From Candidatus Harpocratesius repetitus (lineage in GTDB: Archaea; Asgardarchaeota; Lokiarchaeia; Sigyniarchaeales; Promethearchaeaceae), in NCBI GenBank assembly GCA_021498095.1, contig JAIZWK010000001.1, positions 3,101,450-3,165,449 of the forward strand: a DNA stretch of 64,000 nt, given 5' to 3'. The position numbers and the translations under genes were made by a program. The notes beneath the pieces are model-generated. The model ran no database searches. It saw nothing but the letters and a program-made list of their open reading frames with translations, and was not told the DNA's origin. Shown piece after piece: positions 27,356 to 36,687 of the stretch (its first letter is position 1; every line of letters starts with the position of its first letter).

Positions 27356-28084
27356 ATGCGGACTATCTCCGAAACATCACGCTTTCTTGGAGTTACTCCC
27401 GCAACTCTACGCAGATGGGACAAAAAAGGATACCTAGTTCCAAAAAAGACATTTGGAAATCATCAACGGTATTCATAGGAACAGTTGGCGGATTTTCTGC
27501 CCGAATTGGTAAATCTACCATGCCAACAAGCGGAGAAAACTGTAAAATCGACCTATATCTATGCAAGAGTCTCATCGTCCAAGCAGAAAAAGGATGGAAA
27601 TCTTGACAAACATGTCAAACGCTTGAAAAAACATCACAAAAAGCATTTTGCTGATGAATCTCCTGCAAAAATTATTAAAGAATACGGCTCGGGGCTGAAT
27701 CCGATGCGCCTAGGGTTGTGGCGGCTGCTGAAGCAAAATGAGCAGAGGAAGGTGGCACGGGTGCTGATTGCCTATAAGGATCGGCACACAAGATTCGGGT
27801 TTCCATTTCTCGAATATGTTTGCGGGATTTGCGATGTGCCGATTATCGAGGTGGAGCGTGGATTGAACACTTCTTTGGAGGAACAGCTGGTGACGGATTT
27901 GATGGCGCTGATTGCATCGTTTTCGGGCAAATTGTATCAGTTGCGGGCGCTTCAGGCGAAAGGTTATGATAGAGAGGAGAAAGAGCGGGAGAGAATTGAT
28001 TCCATTATCGAGAGGTATGTTAGGAGGGATTCGGAAAGGGTATTAAGCAAGTTGACAAGGAATTTAGCCGCTTTTTGTTGTTAG
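27356..28084 (+). pseudogene. IS607-family serine recombinase (tnpA) interrupted by in-frame TAG
   Basis: Codons 1-40 (ATG 27356) encode a MerR-type helix-turn-helix: SETSRFLGVTPATLRRWDKKG. A TAG at 27476-27478 follows NHQRYS. The same frame continues with EQLADFLPELV and then the catalytic domain: YIYARVSSSKQ (nucleophile Ser), EYGSGLNPMRLGLWRLL, VLIAYKDRHTRFGF, and a C-terminal helix QLVTDLMALIASFSGKLYQLR. The TAG replaces a single residue of the usual RYS/T-x-E-x-L linker, so one nonsense substitution separates an otherwise complete gene. No tnpB follows. Base composition is more GC-rich than its neighbours, which suggests recent arrival. A TTG at 27485 could start a truncated product without the DNA-binding head. 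Confidence 0.88.
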
Positions 28085-28198
28085 ATCAATTTTTTCATTA
28101 ATCATCGCAAAATATTTTCTGTTCATATTTTGATTCTATTAAAGAGTAATCTCAAAACTATATTTTTGGATTTAAATACATCAATCCTCCATAATTAT

Positions 28199-28963
28199 AT
28201 GTCTGCAAAAAAACCTCAGGTTATTCCATTTTCGCCTAAAGTATTCACGGATATTAACCGCCCCCAACTCCGCACCCATACAATTATTACATCGATTGGA
28301 TTCATCATCTTTATTACAATTGGCACAACCTCTGCCATAAACTCTCAAGATTCAAGCCTATTAATACCTTGGCTGTGTGCTGAAATCATGTGGCTTCTGC
28401 TTTGGAACTATGATAATTCCCGACATGTTCGTACCACCCTCTATAACGGCTCTCGAAAGCTGATGCACCCCGATCACCTGCTTATCGGAACAATACCACC
28501 TGTAGAATTCGATGAATACAACTTTATTCACTCTTTTCTCATCATGCAGAATTTGAGAACAGGAATCTGTTTTATTCATGCGGGATTTCGATTATCGGCC
28601 ACAAGTGTTCATATTCGACCGAATTTTGCTGATTTGATGCGCAGATTATATCAAATATGGCACAATGTACCTTTAACTGTTAGAATTGCTTTAGATGGAA
28701 GTACGATACATTGGGATTTTTCCTATCATTTTATTATTACTAAGAGATTAAATGCACCCAATCGGGGGAAAATGCTGAAACTTTTGCGAAAGACTGATAA
28801 AGCTTTAATAATACTGCAATCAGTAATCGAAGCTGAATTTCCTAATTACCGATTTGAAACACTTACATTAGAAGGATTGATGAATGTTATTCAAGGTAAT
28901 ACAGGTCAGCAATCGATCAGTATTCAAAGTAATACCGCCCTCTACAATCAACCAATGATTTAA
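28199..28963 (+). CDS. unknown protein with two membrane helices
   Basis: A 254-residue protein; the frame opens at 28130, but ATG 28199 (MSAKKPQ) is the natural start. Two hydrophobic spans occur near residues 31-50 and 58-72 (THTIITSIGFIIFITIG and LIPWLCAEIMWLLLW). A soluble domain of about 180 residues follows, with DNSRHVRTTLYNGSRKLMHPDHLLIG and RLNAPNRGKMLKLLRKTDKALIIL. The order suggests a membrane-anchored cytosolic domain; I recognise no family. It ends with MI-stop, but the sequence directly after is coding-like in another frame (see 28963-29256), so this may be only the first part of a longer protein. Confidence 0.6.
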   Translation: MSAKKPQVIPFSPKVFTDINRPQLRTHTIITSIGFIIFITIGTTSAINSQDSSLLIPWLCAEIMWLLLWNYDNSRHVRTTLYNGSRKLMHPDHLLIGTIPPVEFDEYNFIHSFLIMQNLRTGICFIHAGFRLSATSVHIRPNFADLMRRLYQIWHNVPLTVRIALDGSTIHWDFSYHFIITKRLNAPNRGKMLKLLRKTDKALIILQSVIEAEFPNYRFETLTLEGLMNVIQGNTGQQSISIQSNTALYNQPMI

Positions 28964-29256
28964 ATAACAAAATAAATGACAGTAATAAGGAATCAAAATT
29001 AAAAAATAAAGATCCACCATTCGAAGAAGAAAATGATGAAATAATATCTATATATACAATTACTGATAAAAAAACCAATCATAAAGTTATCCTTGAATGT
29101 ATGAATACTGCTTTAGAGCAATTTCTAAATCGATACTCACTATTTGATATAAGGAATTTTAAAATCGATCATTTCAAATCCTTTGAAGAACGATTAATGA
29201 GTATTTTTGGAGATTTAGTTTATACTACCAAAGATCGACTACGTTCTATATTTTAA
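28963..29256 (+). pseudogene. probable frameshifted C-terminal part of the preceding gene
   Basis: A frame shifted relative to 28199-28963 runs about 97 codons with protein-like content: NKESKLKNKDPPFEEENDEIIS, ITDKKTNHKVILECMNTALEQFLNRYSLFD, and DHFKSFEERLMSIFGDL. It overlaps the end of the first frame (TNDLNNKIND from about 28951) and has no upstream start of its own except an internal ATG at about 29101. A one- or two-base indel near 28950 would join it to the previous gene. A separate small protein starting at the internal ATG is the alternative. Confidence 0.5.
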
Positions 29257-29516
29257 AATTTAAATTTTAATATGATTAAAATACATTTCATCGTTTTTAT
29301 TGGAGTGATTTTATAAAATGTCCCTAAAAAGAAGATCCTTCATACACAAACTTAGAAAATCCAACAAAGATTTTGTAATTGGTTGATATAATTAAAAACA
29401 AAGGCAAACTACAACTAGCGGTACAAATCACTCACACAAAAGTCAGAGAAAAAAAATATACAAAAAAATTGCTCCTGAATGTCCAGTTTTGCCAAGCGAA
29501 AACGAAAAAATAGTAG

Positions 29517-31597
29517 TTATTGAACCGATTTGGGAATGGACGGTGATATTTCGAACCTTTTTCCTAAAACTACAATCAATACGGTAAAAAAGCACATAAA
29601 GATGAAGATCGGATATCCTGGAATTTGGTTTGTTCCAGGTTCTTTTTCCTTAAAACCGGCATCGGTAATATTCCATCCGAAAGTATCAATGATATACTGT
29701 CGAGCCTCGACTGCGGATTTGCTGTACTGCGAATTTACCGCATCAAATGAAACGTTACTCTGTAGAGACAATTTCGACCAATGCTGTAAAATGCAGTCAT
29801 AATTTGCCGTTGACAATTTAACACCACGAAACATCCCTTCCATATCGGTCACCGATGATATATTCCAACTACCGAGGTTTTGATCGAAAGCTGAAGCCCC
29901 ATCGAACATATGACTCATATCTGTAACGGCTGAAACATCCCAACTGCTTAAATCTTGATTAAAAGAAACAGCATTACGAAACATACATTGCATAGTTTTT
30001 ACCGATGAAACATCCCAACCACTGATATCTTGATTGAAAGAAGATGCGCCATCGAACATACATTTCATCCTTTTTACAGAACCAGTATTCCAGGTGCTTA
30101 AATCTTGATTAAATGAAGTGGCATTGGCGAACATATAATTCATATTTCCCGCTATATGAACGTTCCAACCGCTAATATCCTGATTAAATGAAGTAGCATT
30201 AGCGAACATATACGCCCAACTAGACACTAATGTAACATGCCATGCGCTTATATTTTGATTGAAAAATACCGCATTTTTGAACATCTCTGCCATATCAAGA
30301 ACATTACGTACATCCCAACCTCCTATATCTTGATTGAATGAAGAAGCACCTGAGAACATGGCATACATGGAATTTACATTTGATACATCCCATCCACCTA
30401 TATTTTGATTAAATGAAGAAGCATCCCTAAACATATAAACCATAGAGTTAATCTTTGATGTGTCCCAACCTCCTATATTTTGATTGAATGAAGAAGCACC
30501 TGAGAATATGGCATACATGGAATTTACATTTGATACATCCCAATTACCTATATCCTGATTAAATGCCGAAGCCCCTTCGAACATACCGCCCATATTCCAA
30601 ACAGCCGATACGTTCCAATCACCGATATACTGATTGAAAGAAGCAGCATCGCGGAACATACATTGCATGGTTGTTACCGAAGACACATCCCAACCACAAT
30701 ATTTTGGTTAAACGAAAAAGCACCCCAAAACATCAGACTCATATCTGTAACTCTTGAAACATTCCAACCGCCGATGTCTTGATTGAACGAATGAGCATCC
30801 CAAAACATTCCAAACATATTTGTTACAGAAGACACATCCCAATTTCCGATATTTTGATTGAATGAATGAGCATCCAGAAACATACGTTCCATATCGGTCA
30901 CACTAGATACATCCCAATTTCCAATATTTTGGTTGAACGAGAAGGTCCCCCAAAACATACAATACATTTTTGTTACAGAAGAAACATTCCAAAAGTTCAT
31001 ATTTCCACTACTTCCTAATTTCTCACAACCCCAAAAGGTTCCGCTTAAATCAGTTGTTCCGCTTAAATCGAGAGAATCTGTGGCTGTTAAATTCAAATTT
31101 TCGCATCCTGCAAAATACCAACCCGAATTTCCCAATTCCAAAGATCCCCACTGTAGTATTTCAATAATTTTCATCCTATCTCCGTCAAAATCAAAACACC
31201 ATCCGACAATAGTTCCATAAATGATTAGGGTGTAAATACCTGGTACGGAATAAGTATGAGTGACTTCTGCCTGATTCCAAACGGTGATTGTATCACTTGT
31301 TCCATCGCCCCAGTTCACCGTGAAGTTGTACGTACCCGAAGATTCCAAAGGTAATCTTATCTGATTGTCATTGCTTGATCCTCTGCTGTGTAAAGCAGTG
31401 TTCCACACGGAAATAAAACTTTCGGGGTTCGCATCGGCGGGAATACAGTTTCTGTTATTCGGTTCTAACTGCAATGTCAAATTTAAATCGTGCATTTGGG
31501 AAGAAAAAAAGAAAGAAAAAAGAGGGGTCAAACTTTCTATTCCAAATATGCATAAAATAATGAAGATTTGCCATTTATTTTTCATGATATATTTCAT
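29517..31597 (-). pseudogene. DUF285 (BspA-like) repeat surface protein, broken by one frameshift
   Basis: N-terminal part (to about 30674): signal peptide ([21 protein letters not shown]), a PKD-like [30 protein letters not shown], then repeats. C-terminal part (from about 30686): about fourteen 25-residue repeats of the form [23 protein letters not shown], a cap, and one C-terminal membrane helix (IFIFMCFFTVLIVVLG). The two frames meet at about 30696-30699. There CAACCACAATATT has one C fewer than the repeat consensus (CAACCACC-like), turning NIGGWDV into NIVVGMC and a stop. Restoring one base gives a single protein of about 690 residues. DUF285 proteins are secreted or anchored repeat proteins, often adhesive and phase-variable. 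The lesion could be real or a sequencing error. Confidence 0.85.
29800..30960 (-). repeat. 75-bp tandem repeats encoding DUF285 units
   Basis: The stretch consists of imperfect 75-base units encoding 25 residues with invariant M-F, FNQ and W-D/N-V positions. Two nearly identical copies (around 30330-30405 and 30470-30545) suggest recent duplication. Confidence 0.85.
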
Positions 31598-31627
31598 CCT
31601 ATAAGATAATGATTTTTTTACATTTTA

Positions 31628-32080
31628 TCAATTTTGTGGATGAGTTAAATCCCATGCAGCCGTAAAAAGATCCACCGCATTTAATAGCTTGGTTTCACCA
31701 AAATGATCAAGATCCGAAGATTCAGGTCCACTTGTGGTCAAAAGCCATTTAATTTGTTCTAAAGTTAATTCTGGAAAATATGCCCACAATAAAGCCGCGA
31801 CAGCTGCTACTATCGGTGTAGCCGCAGATGTGTCTCCAAAGTCATGAGTATAACTTTTATCAGTAAAAGTGCTGTATTTGTCATTAGTATACGTTGTGAT
31901 AATAATATCTTTACCTGGAGCAAGCACGTCGATGGAATTTTTGCCGTAATTTGATGCATGATTGTCGTTGAAATACAATTGTTTATGATTTTAATCTACA
32001 GCCCCACAAAAGTAATATTATCATTGGAGTTGTTCATACAAATGTTGTAGGTATAGATATTGAAGAAATAAAACCATTGA
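31628..32080 (-). pseudogene. degraded subtilisin-like (S8) peptidase, C-terminal part
   Basis: An open frame at 31628-31978 encodes NHASNYGKNSIDVLAPGKDI and the catalytic-serine motif GDTSAATPIVAAVAALLWAYFPELT, typical of S8 peptidases. Upstream on the same strand the family pattern continues in pieces: NDNITFVG in one frame, then AVD followed by a TAA, then NHKQLYFNDNHASNYG. One frameshift and one stop therefore separate the parts. The Asp and His of the triad are missing from the window. It lies next to the DUF285 gene and looks like a dead secreted protease. Confidence 0.8.
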
Positions 32081-32116
32081 ATTTTATAAAGATATCAAAA
32101 AGATTTTTTAATCGAA

Positions 32117-32166
32117 ATAACCAGTAATGATACTGGTTGATCAAAATTGATCAGTAAAAAATTATC
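32117..32166 (+). repeat. double-palindrome repeat, copy A
   Basis: It contains ACCAGTAATGATACTGGT (7-base arms, ATGA spacer) followed at once by TGATCAAAATTGATCA (7-base arms, 2-base spacer) and AGTAAAAAATTATCA-like flank. The reverse complement of 57746-57803 matches it closely over about 50 bases. It lies between the S8 remnant and the gene at 32290, so it could be an operator or an element end. Confidence 0.8.
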
Positions 32167-32289
32167 ATAAAAGTTAACAGTTAAAGCAAGAAAATATTTC
32201 AATCTGAATTCCTTATATGACATATAACTTATATTGAATGTATTTTTGTAATTTTATAATCTTATAATTAATTTAAAGGAGAAATTAAA

Positions 32290-32541
32290 ATGGGTAAAAG
32301 TGCAGAGGATCAAGCAATTGAATTTTTTATAAAGCGAGCACAACTATCGCTTGAAACCGCAGATCACCATGTACGTGATGGCGAATTTGAAAAAGGTGCA
32401 AAATTATATCGACAAGCTTATAGTTTCTTTTTGAAGGCTCAGCAGAATCATCCTGAAGATCAAGACTTAGCTGCAAAACTAAAAAGCGTTAAGGAAAAAT
32501 ACCAAGATTCTGTAAAGAAAGCAAATTCTGCTAAAAATTAA
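32290..32541 (+). CDS. small helical protein, MIT/TPR-like
   Basis: An 83-residue, all-helical, charged protein. Residues 8-75 read AIEFFIKRAQLSLETADHHVRDGEFEKGAKLYRQAYSFFLKA and KSVKEKYQDSVKKA. The pattern (helix, gap, GEFEKGAKLYRQAY, helix) resembles MIT domains, which dock on ESCRT-III tails in eukaryotes and some archaea, and also single TPR units. I cannot choose between them by eye. AGGAG sits just upstream of the ATG. Neighbours are longin-like proteins. Confidence 0.6.
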   Translation: MGKSAEDQAIEFFIKRAQLSLETADHHVRDGEFEKGAKLYRQAYSFFLKAQQNHPEDQDLAAKLKSVKEKYQDSVKKANSAKN

Positions 32542-32586
32542 TTACATTTATGAAGAAAAATCTAACTTGAATCAAACTTATCAACA

Positions 32587-32976
32587 CTAAATTAGAAATT
32601 TTTGAAGATGATCTTTAAAGAATTCAAAAATTTGGTGATCACCATTCCAAGATGAAATCAATACACCAAATTCATCAACGAATAATTCTGAAATTTTTAA
32701 TAAAACCTTTCGAATGTTACTATCTTTTTCTCGAATTTTTGCTCTTCCAACAACAAAAAACTTAGATGGTTTCTGAATTGGTAAAATCATGATTTTTGAA
32801 TCTTTCATTTTTATTGCATCTATTGCTTCAGCAGCTACACTTTCTACAGCAGTTAAAAATCCAGAAAAAAGAACTGGACTAATTGCAGGTTTATCCATAA
32901 TTTGTGGACTCCTAGTATGAACTAGTGATAGCCCTGATTTATCTATTATCCAGATCTCCATTAACTTCGTAGCCAT
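32587..32976 (-). CDS. longin-like small protein
   Basis: A 129-residue protein opening with MEIWIIDKSGLSLVHTRS, the beta-hairpin start of longin/sedlin-like domains, followed by ISPVLFSGFLTAVESVAAEAIDAI (helix 1), IMILPIQKPSKFFVVGRAKI (central strands), and a C-terminal helical half. Such domains are common in Asgard archaea and bind small GTPases in eukaryotic trafficking complexes. A partner is not visible; the MglA-like GTPase at 22319 is one candidate, which is inference. Confidence 0.7.
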   Translation of the reverse strand: MATKLMEIWIIDKSGLSLVHTRSPQIMDKPAISPVLFSGFLTAVESVAAEAIDAIKMKDSKIMILPIQKPSKFFVVGRAKIREKDSNIRKVLLKISELFVDEFGVLISSWNGDHQIFEFFKDHLQKFLI

Positions 32977-33211
32977 AATAATACCTCTTTTTGAATGTAA
33001 TTTTTATTTAATTGGAAATGATTTTGAAATTTTTCATTAAATTGAGACAAAATTATTACTTATTTCTATTTGAAATATGATTTTAAGTAATTAGATGTCC
33101 ATTTCTTTTGTGTTAAGGATTTATTTTTAAGAAAAAAGTCCGAATTTGGAAATTTAACATCCACAGATGATAAAAATTGGTTATAATAAAAACTCAATCA
33201 AATAATGCCAA

Positions 33212-33673
33212 CTATATTTTAGGACTTACAGGAATTTCTATAATTTTGACTTCTTCTACGCGAGGAACACGTAAAAACTCATCTTTTAATTTTTCTAGTG
33301 AGATAGGAAGATCTTCAACTGATACATATGTTTCATAATAACAATTAATACTTTCAAAACATAAACCTGTAGTATGAATCGTTCCACTTCCTAAATTGAA
33401 TTTTTTCATGATATCAGAAATACCTTTAACTAATTCGGGTGAAAATTCTTTTAAACGAATCAAAATCTTTTTTATTTTTGATGATTTTATTGGAAAGACC
33501 GAAATCTTTAAGATTTCATCACTCGGAATATAAATAAAGAGATAGAAAGGGGTTTGTGCAATTTTCTCTTTAACTCTTTCTGGAATTGAACTTGAATTCA
33601 TATATGCGGCTTGATCGATTAATTTCCCGAAAGAAATTTGCTTTTTCTCTTCAATTTTTTCCTCAGTAGCCAT
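33212..33673 (-). CDS. unknown 153-residue alpha/beta protein
   Basis: It opens with a charged leader (MATEEKIEEKKQ) followed by FGKLIDQAAYMNSSSIPERVKEKIAQ. A strand-rich part follows: YLFIYIPSDEILKISVFPI, ILIRLKEFSPELVKGISDIMKKF, GTIHTTGLCFESINCYYETYV, and VEEVKIIEIPV at the end. The beta-alpha-beta order suggests a small ferredoxin-like or ACT-like fold, and it looks like an Asgard-type conserved hypothetical protein. No catalytic residues are evident. It is transcribed divergently from the gene at 33866. Confidence 0.65.
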   Translation of the reverse strand: MATEEKIEEKKQISFGKLIDQAAYMNSSSIPERVKEKIAQTPFYLFIYIPSDEILKISVFPIKSSKIKKILIRLKEFSPELVKGISDIMKKFNLGSGTIHTTGLCFESINCYYETYVSVEDLPISLEKLKDEFLRVPRVEEVKIIEIPVSPKI

Positions 33674-33865
33674 CTATTATTCCCTCGCTGTTAATTAGTT
33701 AGTACTTAGCTCATCATTCTTAAAAACATTCTGTTAAATGTTGATAAGTTTTAACTATTCACAAAAGCATTTTTTTATTTCAAATATTATCTAAATATCA
33801 TCAACATCTGGTGTAAATAATAAGGAATTTGATGAATTCACCCGGAATTCTAAATATTTAGAATA

Positions 33866-34474
33866 ATGTTGAGGACCCAGACAGCACTAGAAAATTCAGA
33901 AAAAGCAGAATCTCCATTTTTTGCAATATACATGTTAGATAGCAATTCAGGAGTTGAGTTGATAAGTCATTCTTTTATACCTTCACGGATCGATCTGGAT
34001 ATTAATGCAATATCTGGCATGTTCAAAGCATTAGAACTATTTATTAACAATATGGCTTATTCCAATCAGTTTGAAACAGTTCAAGAAATTAATTTTCAAG
34101 GAATGCGAATTGTTTATGAACGTTATGGCCCTCCTCATAACCAAATTCTCTGTGTTGGTCTTTCTAGGAAGATAATTTCCGCTAAAAAAGAACATCATGT
34201 ATTAAAAGTTGTTATTAGGGATTTCTATGAAACATATCGCGATCAACTTAGAAATTTCCAAGGAGAAGTTAAGCATTTTCAAAATTTTTATGCAATATTA
34301 CAAAAAGTACCAGAATACTTTCATCAATTGTTTCCATACTACAAACCATATAACAAAGCAAATCTGAACTATAGAATTTCTCCAAAAAAACTCAATTTAA
34401 CTAAAAATCTTCCATTTTCAGCAGGATCGAAAATGCCTTCTCCACAAGAAAATTTAAAATTTAAATCTAAATAA
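33866..34474 (+). CDS. longin/roadblock-like protein with basic tail
   Basis: A 202-residue protein. Residues 18-115 read FFAIYMLDSNSGVELISHSF, ISGMFKALELFINNMAYSN, and FQGMRIVYERYGPPHNQILCVGLSRKI. This is the strand-helix-strand order of longin-type domains found throughout Lokiarchaeia. A helix (VLKVVIRDFYETYRDQLRNFQG) follows, then a Lys/Pro-rich tail from about 170. It is probably part of a GTPase or membrane-associated regulatory complex; the specific partner is unknown. It sits just upstream of the MoxR gene. Confidence 0.7.
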   Translation: MLRTQTALENSEKAESPFFAIYMLDSNSGVELISHSFIPSRIDLDINAISGMFKALELFINNMAYSNQFETVQEINFQGMRIVYERYGPPHNQILCVGLSRKIISAKKEHHVLKVVIRDFYETYRDQLRNFQGEVKHFQNFYAILQKVPEYFHQLFPYYKPYNKANLNYRISPKKLNLTKNLPFSAGSKMPSPQENLKFKSK

Positions 34475-34553
34475 TATCCACATAAAATAATTATCATTAT
34501 TATGGAAATAAAATTAACATGATTTTTTTTTGCTTGCGTTTTTATAATACAGA

Positions 34554-35387
34554 ATGAATTTTAATCAATTTTCAGGTGCAGATAACTATATCGTTAGCCC
34601 AGAACTTCAAGATATTGTAAATGTAACAATCGCTTTACAGCGTCCCCTCTTGGTGAAAGGTGAACCCGGAACAGGAAAAACGTTACTCGCGCATGCCATT
34701 GCGCGCGCGCTTTATAAACCACTGATCACTTGGAATATCAAATCGACAACAAAAGCTGTTGATGGTTTATATCAATATGATACGGTTCAACGCTTAAATG
34801 ATTCAAGATTCGGCTCAAAAACAAGAAACGTAGAAAATATTGAAGACTACATCCGATTGGGAAAATTAGGGAAAGCATTTACTTCAAACGAACAAGTAGT
34901 TTTACTTATAGATGAAATAGATAAAGCAGATCCTGAATTTCCTAACGATTTACTTCAAGAATTAGATATTATGGAATTTTATATACCTGAATTAGATAAA
35001 ACGATTAAAGCTAAGCATCGTCCTATCGTTATCATTACATCTAATAATGAAAAAGAATTACCCGCGGCATTTTTACGGAGGTGTGTCTTTCATTTTATTC
35101 AATTTCCTACACCAGATTTAATGCGGGAGATTGTACATGTTCATTACCCAAATATTGAAGAAAATATTATTGATGCATGCTTAAAACATTTTTACTCACT
35201 CCGAAAAATTACTCAACTCCGGAAAAAACCGAGTACTTCAGAATTGATTGATTGGATCGGTGTCCTTCTAAAAGCAGGCCTATCAATTGAGACTCTTCAA
35301 TCAAAAATTCCTTTCTTGGGAACCTTGATAAAAAAAGACGCAGATCTGGTATATATACAAAAATATAAGAAAGAATTAATCAGATAA
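34554..35387 (+). CDS. MoxR-type AAA+ ATPase
   Basis: A 277-residue AAA+ ATPase. Walker A is GEPGTGKT at about residues 37-44. Walker B is VVLLIDEIDKADPEFPNDLLQELD. Sensor 1 is IITSNNEKELPAAFLRRC, which also holds the arginine finger region. The C-terminal lid is helical. MoxR ATPases act as chaperones that mature or activate metal-enzyme complexes with a VWA-domain partner; the gene at 35500 is such a partner. The target here is not evident. Confidence 0.93.
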   Translation: MNFNQFSGADNYIVSPELQDIVNVTIALQRPLLVKGEPGTGKTLLAHAIARALYKPLITWNIKSTTKAVDGLYQYDTVQRLNDSRFGSKTRNVENIEDYIRLGKLGKAFTSNEQVVLLIDEIDKADPEFPNDLLQELDIMEFYIPELDKTIKAKHRPIVIITSNNEKELPAAFLRRCVFHFIQFPTPDLMREIVHVHYPNIEENIIDACLKHFYSLRKITQLRKKPSTSELIDWIGVLLKAGLSIETLQSKIPFLGTLIKKDADLVYIQKYKKELIR

Positions 35388-35499
35388 AAAAAGGATTAAA
35401 AAAATTTGATAACACAATTATTAAAAAAAATTGATCAAAATAAAGTGATAAAAAATTGATTAAAACAATCGGATAAAATTTAAATAAGCGAGATTCAAT

Positions 35500-36687
35500 A
35501 TGTTCATTGATTTTTATTATCTTCTAAGGGATCTAAACATCCCAGTTTCAATAACGGAATTTTTAACCTTCATGAAAGTTCTTTCAGAAGGTTATATTAA
35601 AACAACCCGTGAATTCTATTTTATTGGGCGTTCGCTGCTGGTTAAGGATGAAAGCCTTTTTGATGCTTTTGATGCAGCAGTAATGGAATATTTTAAAGAA
35701 ATTGAAGTTCCGATTGAAATTAAAAAAGAAATGGAAGATTGGCTAAAACTTCCATTAGATCAATTAATTTCCACTTATCCATTTTCACGTAAGGATTTAG
35801 AACAAATTTCACTTGAAGATTGGCGGGAAATTCAGAGTCAATTTGCTCAAAGAATGCAGCAGCAAAATGAAGCACATAACGGAGGGAATTTCTGGATCGG
35901 AACAAGGGGTTCATCTCCCTTCGGATGGGGTGGAAAACATCCTGGAGGAATAAGAATTGGAGGCACAGGAGGGGGAAAATCAGCCATTCAAGTTGCTCAG
36001 CAACGTTTCTATCGAAATTATCGATCAGACAGAATTTTAGATATTCGCCAAATTCAAATTGCACTGAGGAAGTTGCGTAAATTAAGTAAGATTGGAGCCC
36101 CAGATGAACTTGATCTGGAAGAAACCATTCGACGCACCTGTAAAAATGCAGGAGAAATTGAATTTGTTTGGGAAAAACGAAAAAAGAATAATTTGAAACT
36201 TATGTTATTGATGGATGTGGGAGGAAGTATGACACCATTCACAGAACTTGTTGAACAACTCTTTTCTGCAGCAAATAAAGCCAATCATTTCAAAAATTTC
36301 AAATATTTTTATTTTCACAATTGTTTATATGAGTGTGTATATAAGGATGCTGAATTATGGGATGGCCAAAAAGTTCCGCTAGATTTATTATTTAAGAAGT
36401 TCGATTCAGATTACCGGGTTTTCATAGTGGGAGATGCTGCTATGGCACCTTATGAATTAACCATGCGGTATGGAGCCATTGATTATTATCAACAAAATGA
36501 AACCCCAGGAATTGTTTGGTTGAAAAAATTTAAAAAACATTTTCCACATTCAGTTTGGCTTAATCCAGAAGTACCAGGGCCATGGATTTCACAATCTCGT
36601 AAAATGATTTCAGCAGTTTTTCCTATGTTCCAACTATCTATTGAAGGACTTGATAAAGCAATAAAGCAACTTCTCAGAAAACGCTAA
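35500..36687 (+). CDS. VWA-domain protein (CoxE-like), MoxR partner
   Basis: A 395-residue protein. The N-terminal half (1-140) is helical, followed by a Gly-rich linker (FWIGTRGSSPFGWGGKHPGGIRIGG). The VWA domain begins near residue 230: LMLLMDVGGSMTPF. The MIDAS motif normally reads DxSxS; here the first Ser is Gly. FKYFYFHNCLYECVY and FIVGDAAMAPYEL are the later VWA blocks, and ISAVFPMFQLSIEGLDKAI ends the domain. It follows the MoxR gene after 112 bases. Such pairs insert metals or remodel complexes. Metal binding in this copy may be altered. Confidence 0.88.
   Translation: MFIDFYYLLRDLNIPVSITEFLTFMKVLSEGYIKTTREFYFIGRSLLVKDESLFDAFDAAVMEYFKEIEVPIEIKKEMEDWLKLPLDQLISTYPFSRKDLEQISLEDWREIQSQFAQRMQQQNEAHNGGNFWIGTRGSSPFGWGGKHPGGIRIGGTGGGKSAIQVAQQRFYRNYRSDRILDIRQIQIALRKLRKLSKIGAPDELDLEETIRRTCKNAGEIEFVWEKRKKNNLKLMLLMDVGGSMTPFTELVEQLFSAANKANHFKNFKYFYFHNCLYECVYKDAELWDGQKVPLDLLFKKFDSDYRVFIVGDAAMAPYELTMRYGAIDYYQQNETPGIVWLKKFKKHFPHSVWLNPEVPGPWISQSRKMISAVFPMFQLSIEGLDKAIKQLLRKR

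Noticed and set aside
22052..28084. Composite transposon
   Set aside because: One end is a catalytic-domain deletion, no matching outer ends or target duplications were seen, and IS607 does not move by terminal inverted repeats.
29310..29390. Short ORF starting MSLKRRSFIHKLRKS
   Set aside because: Only 23 codons, with no ribosome site and no homology visible by eye.
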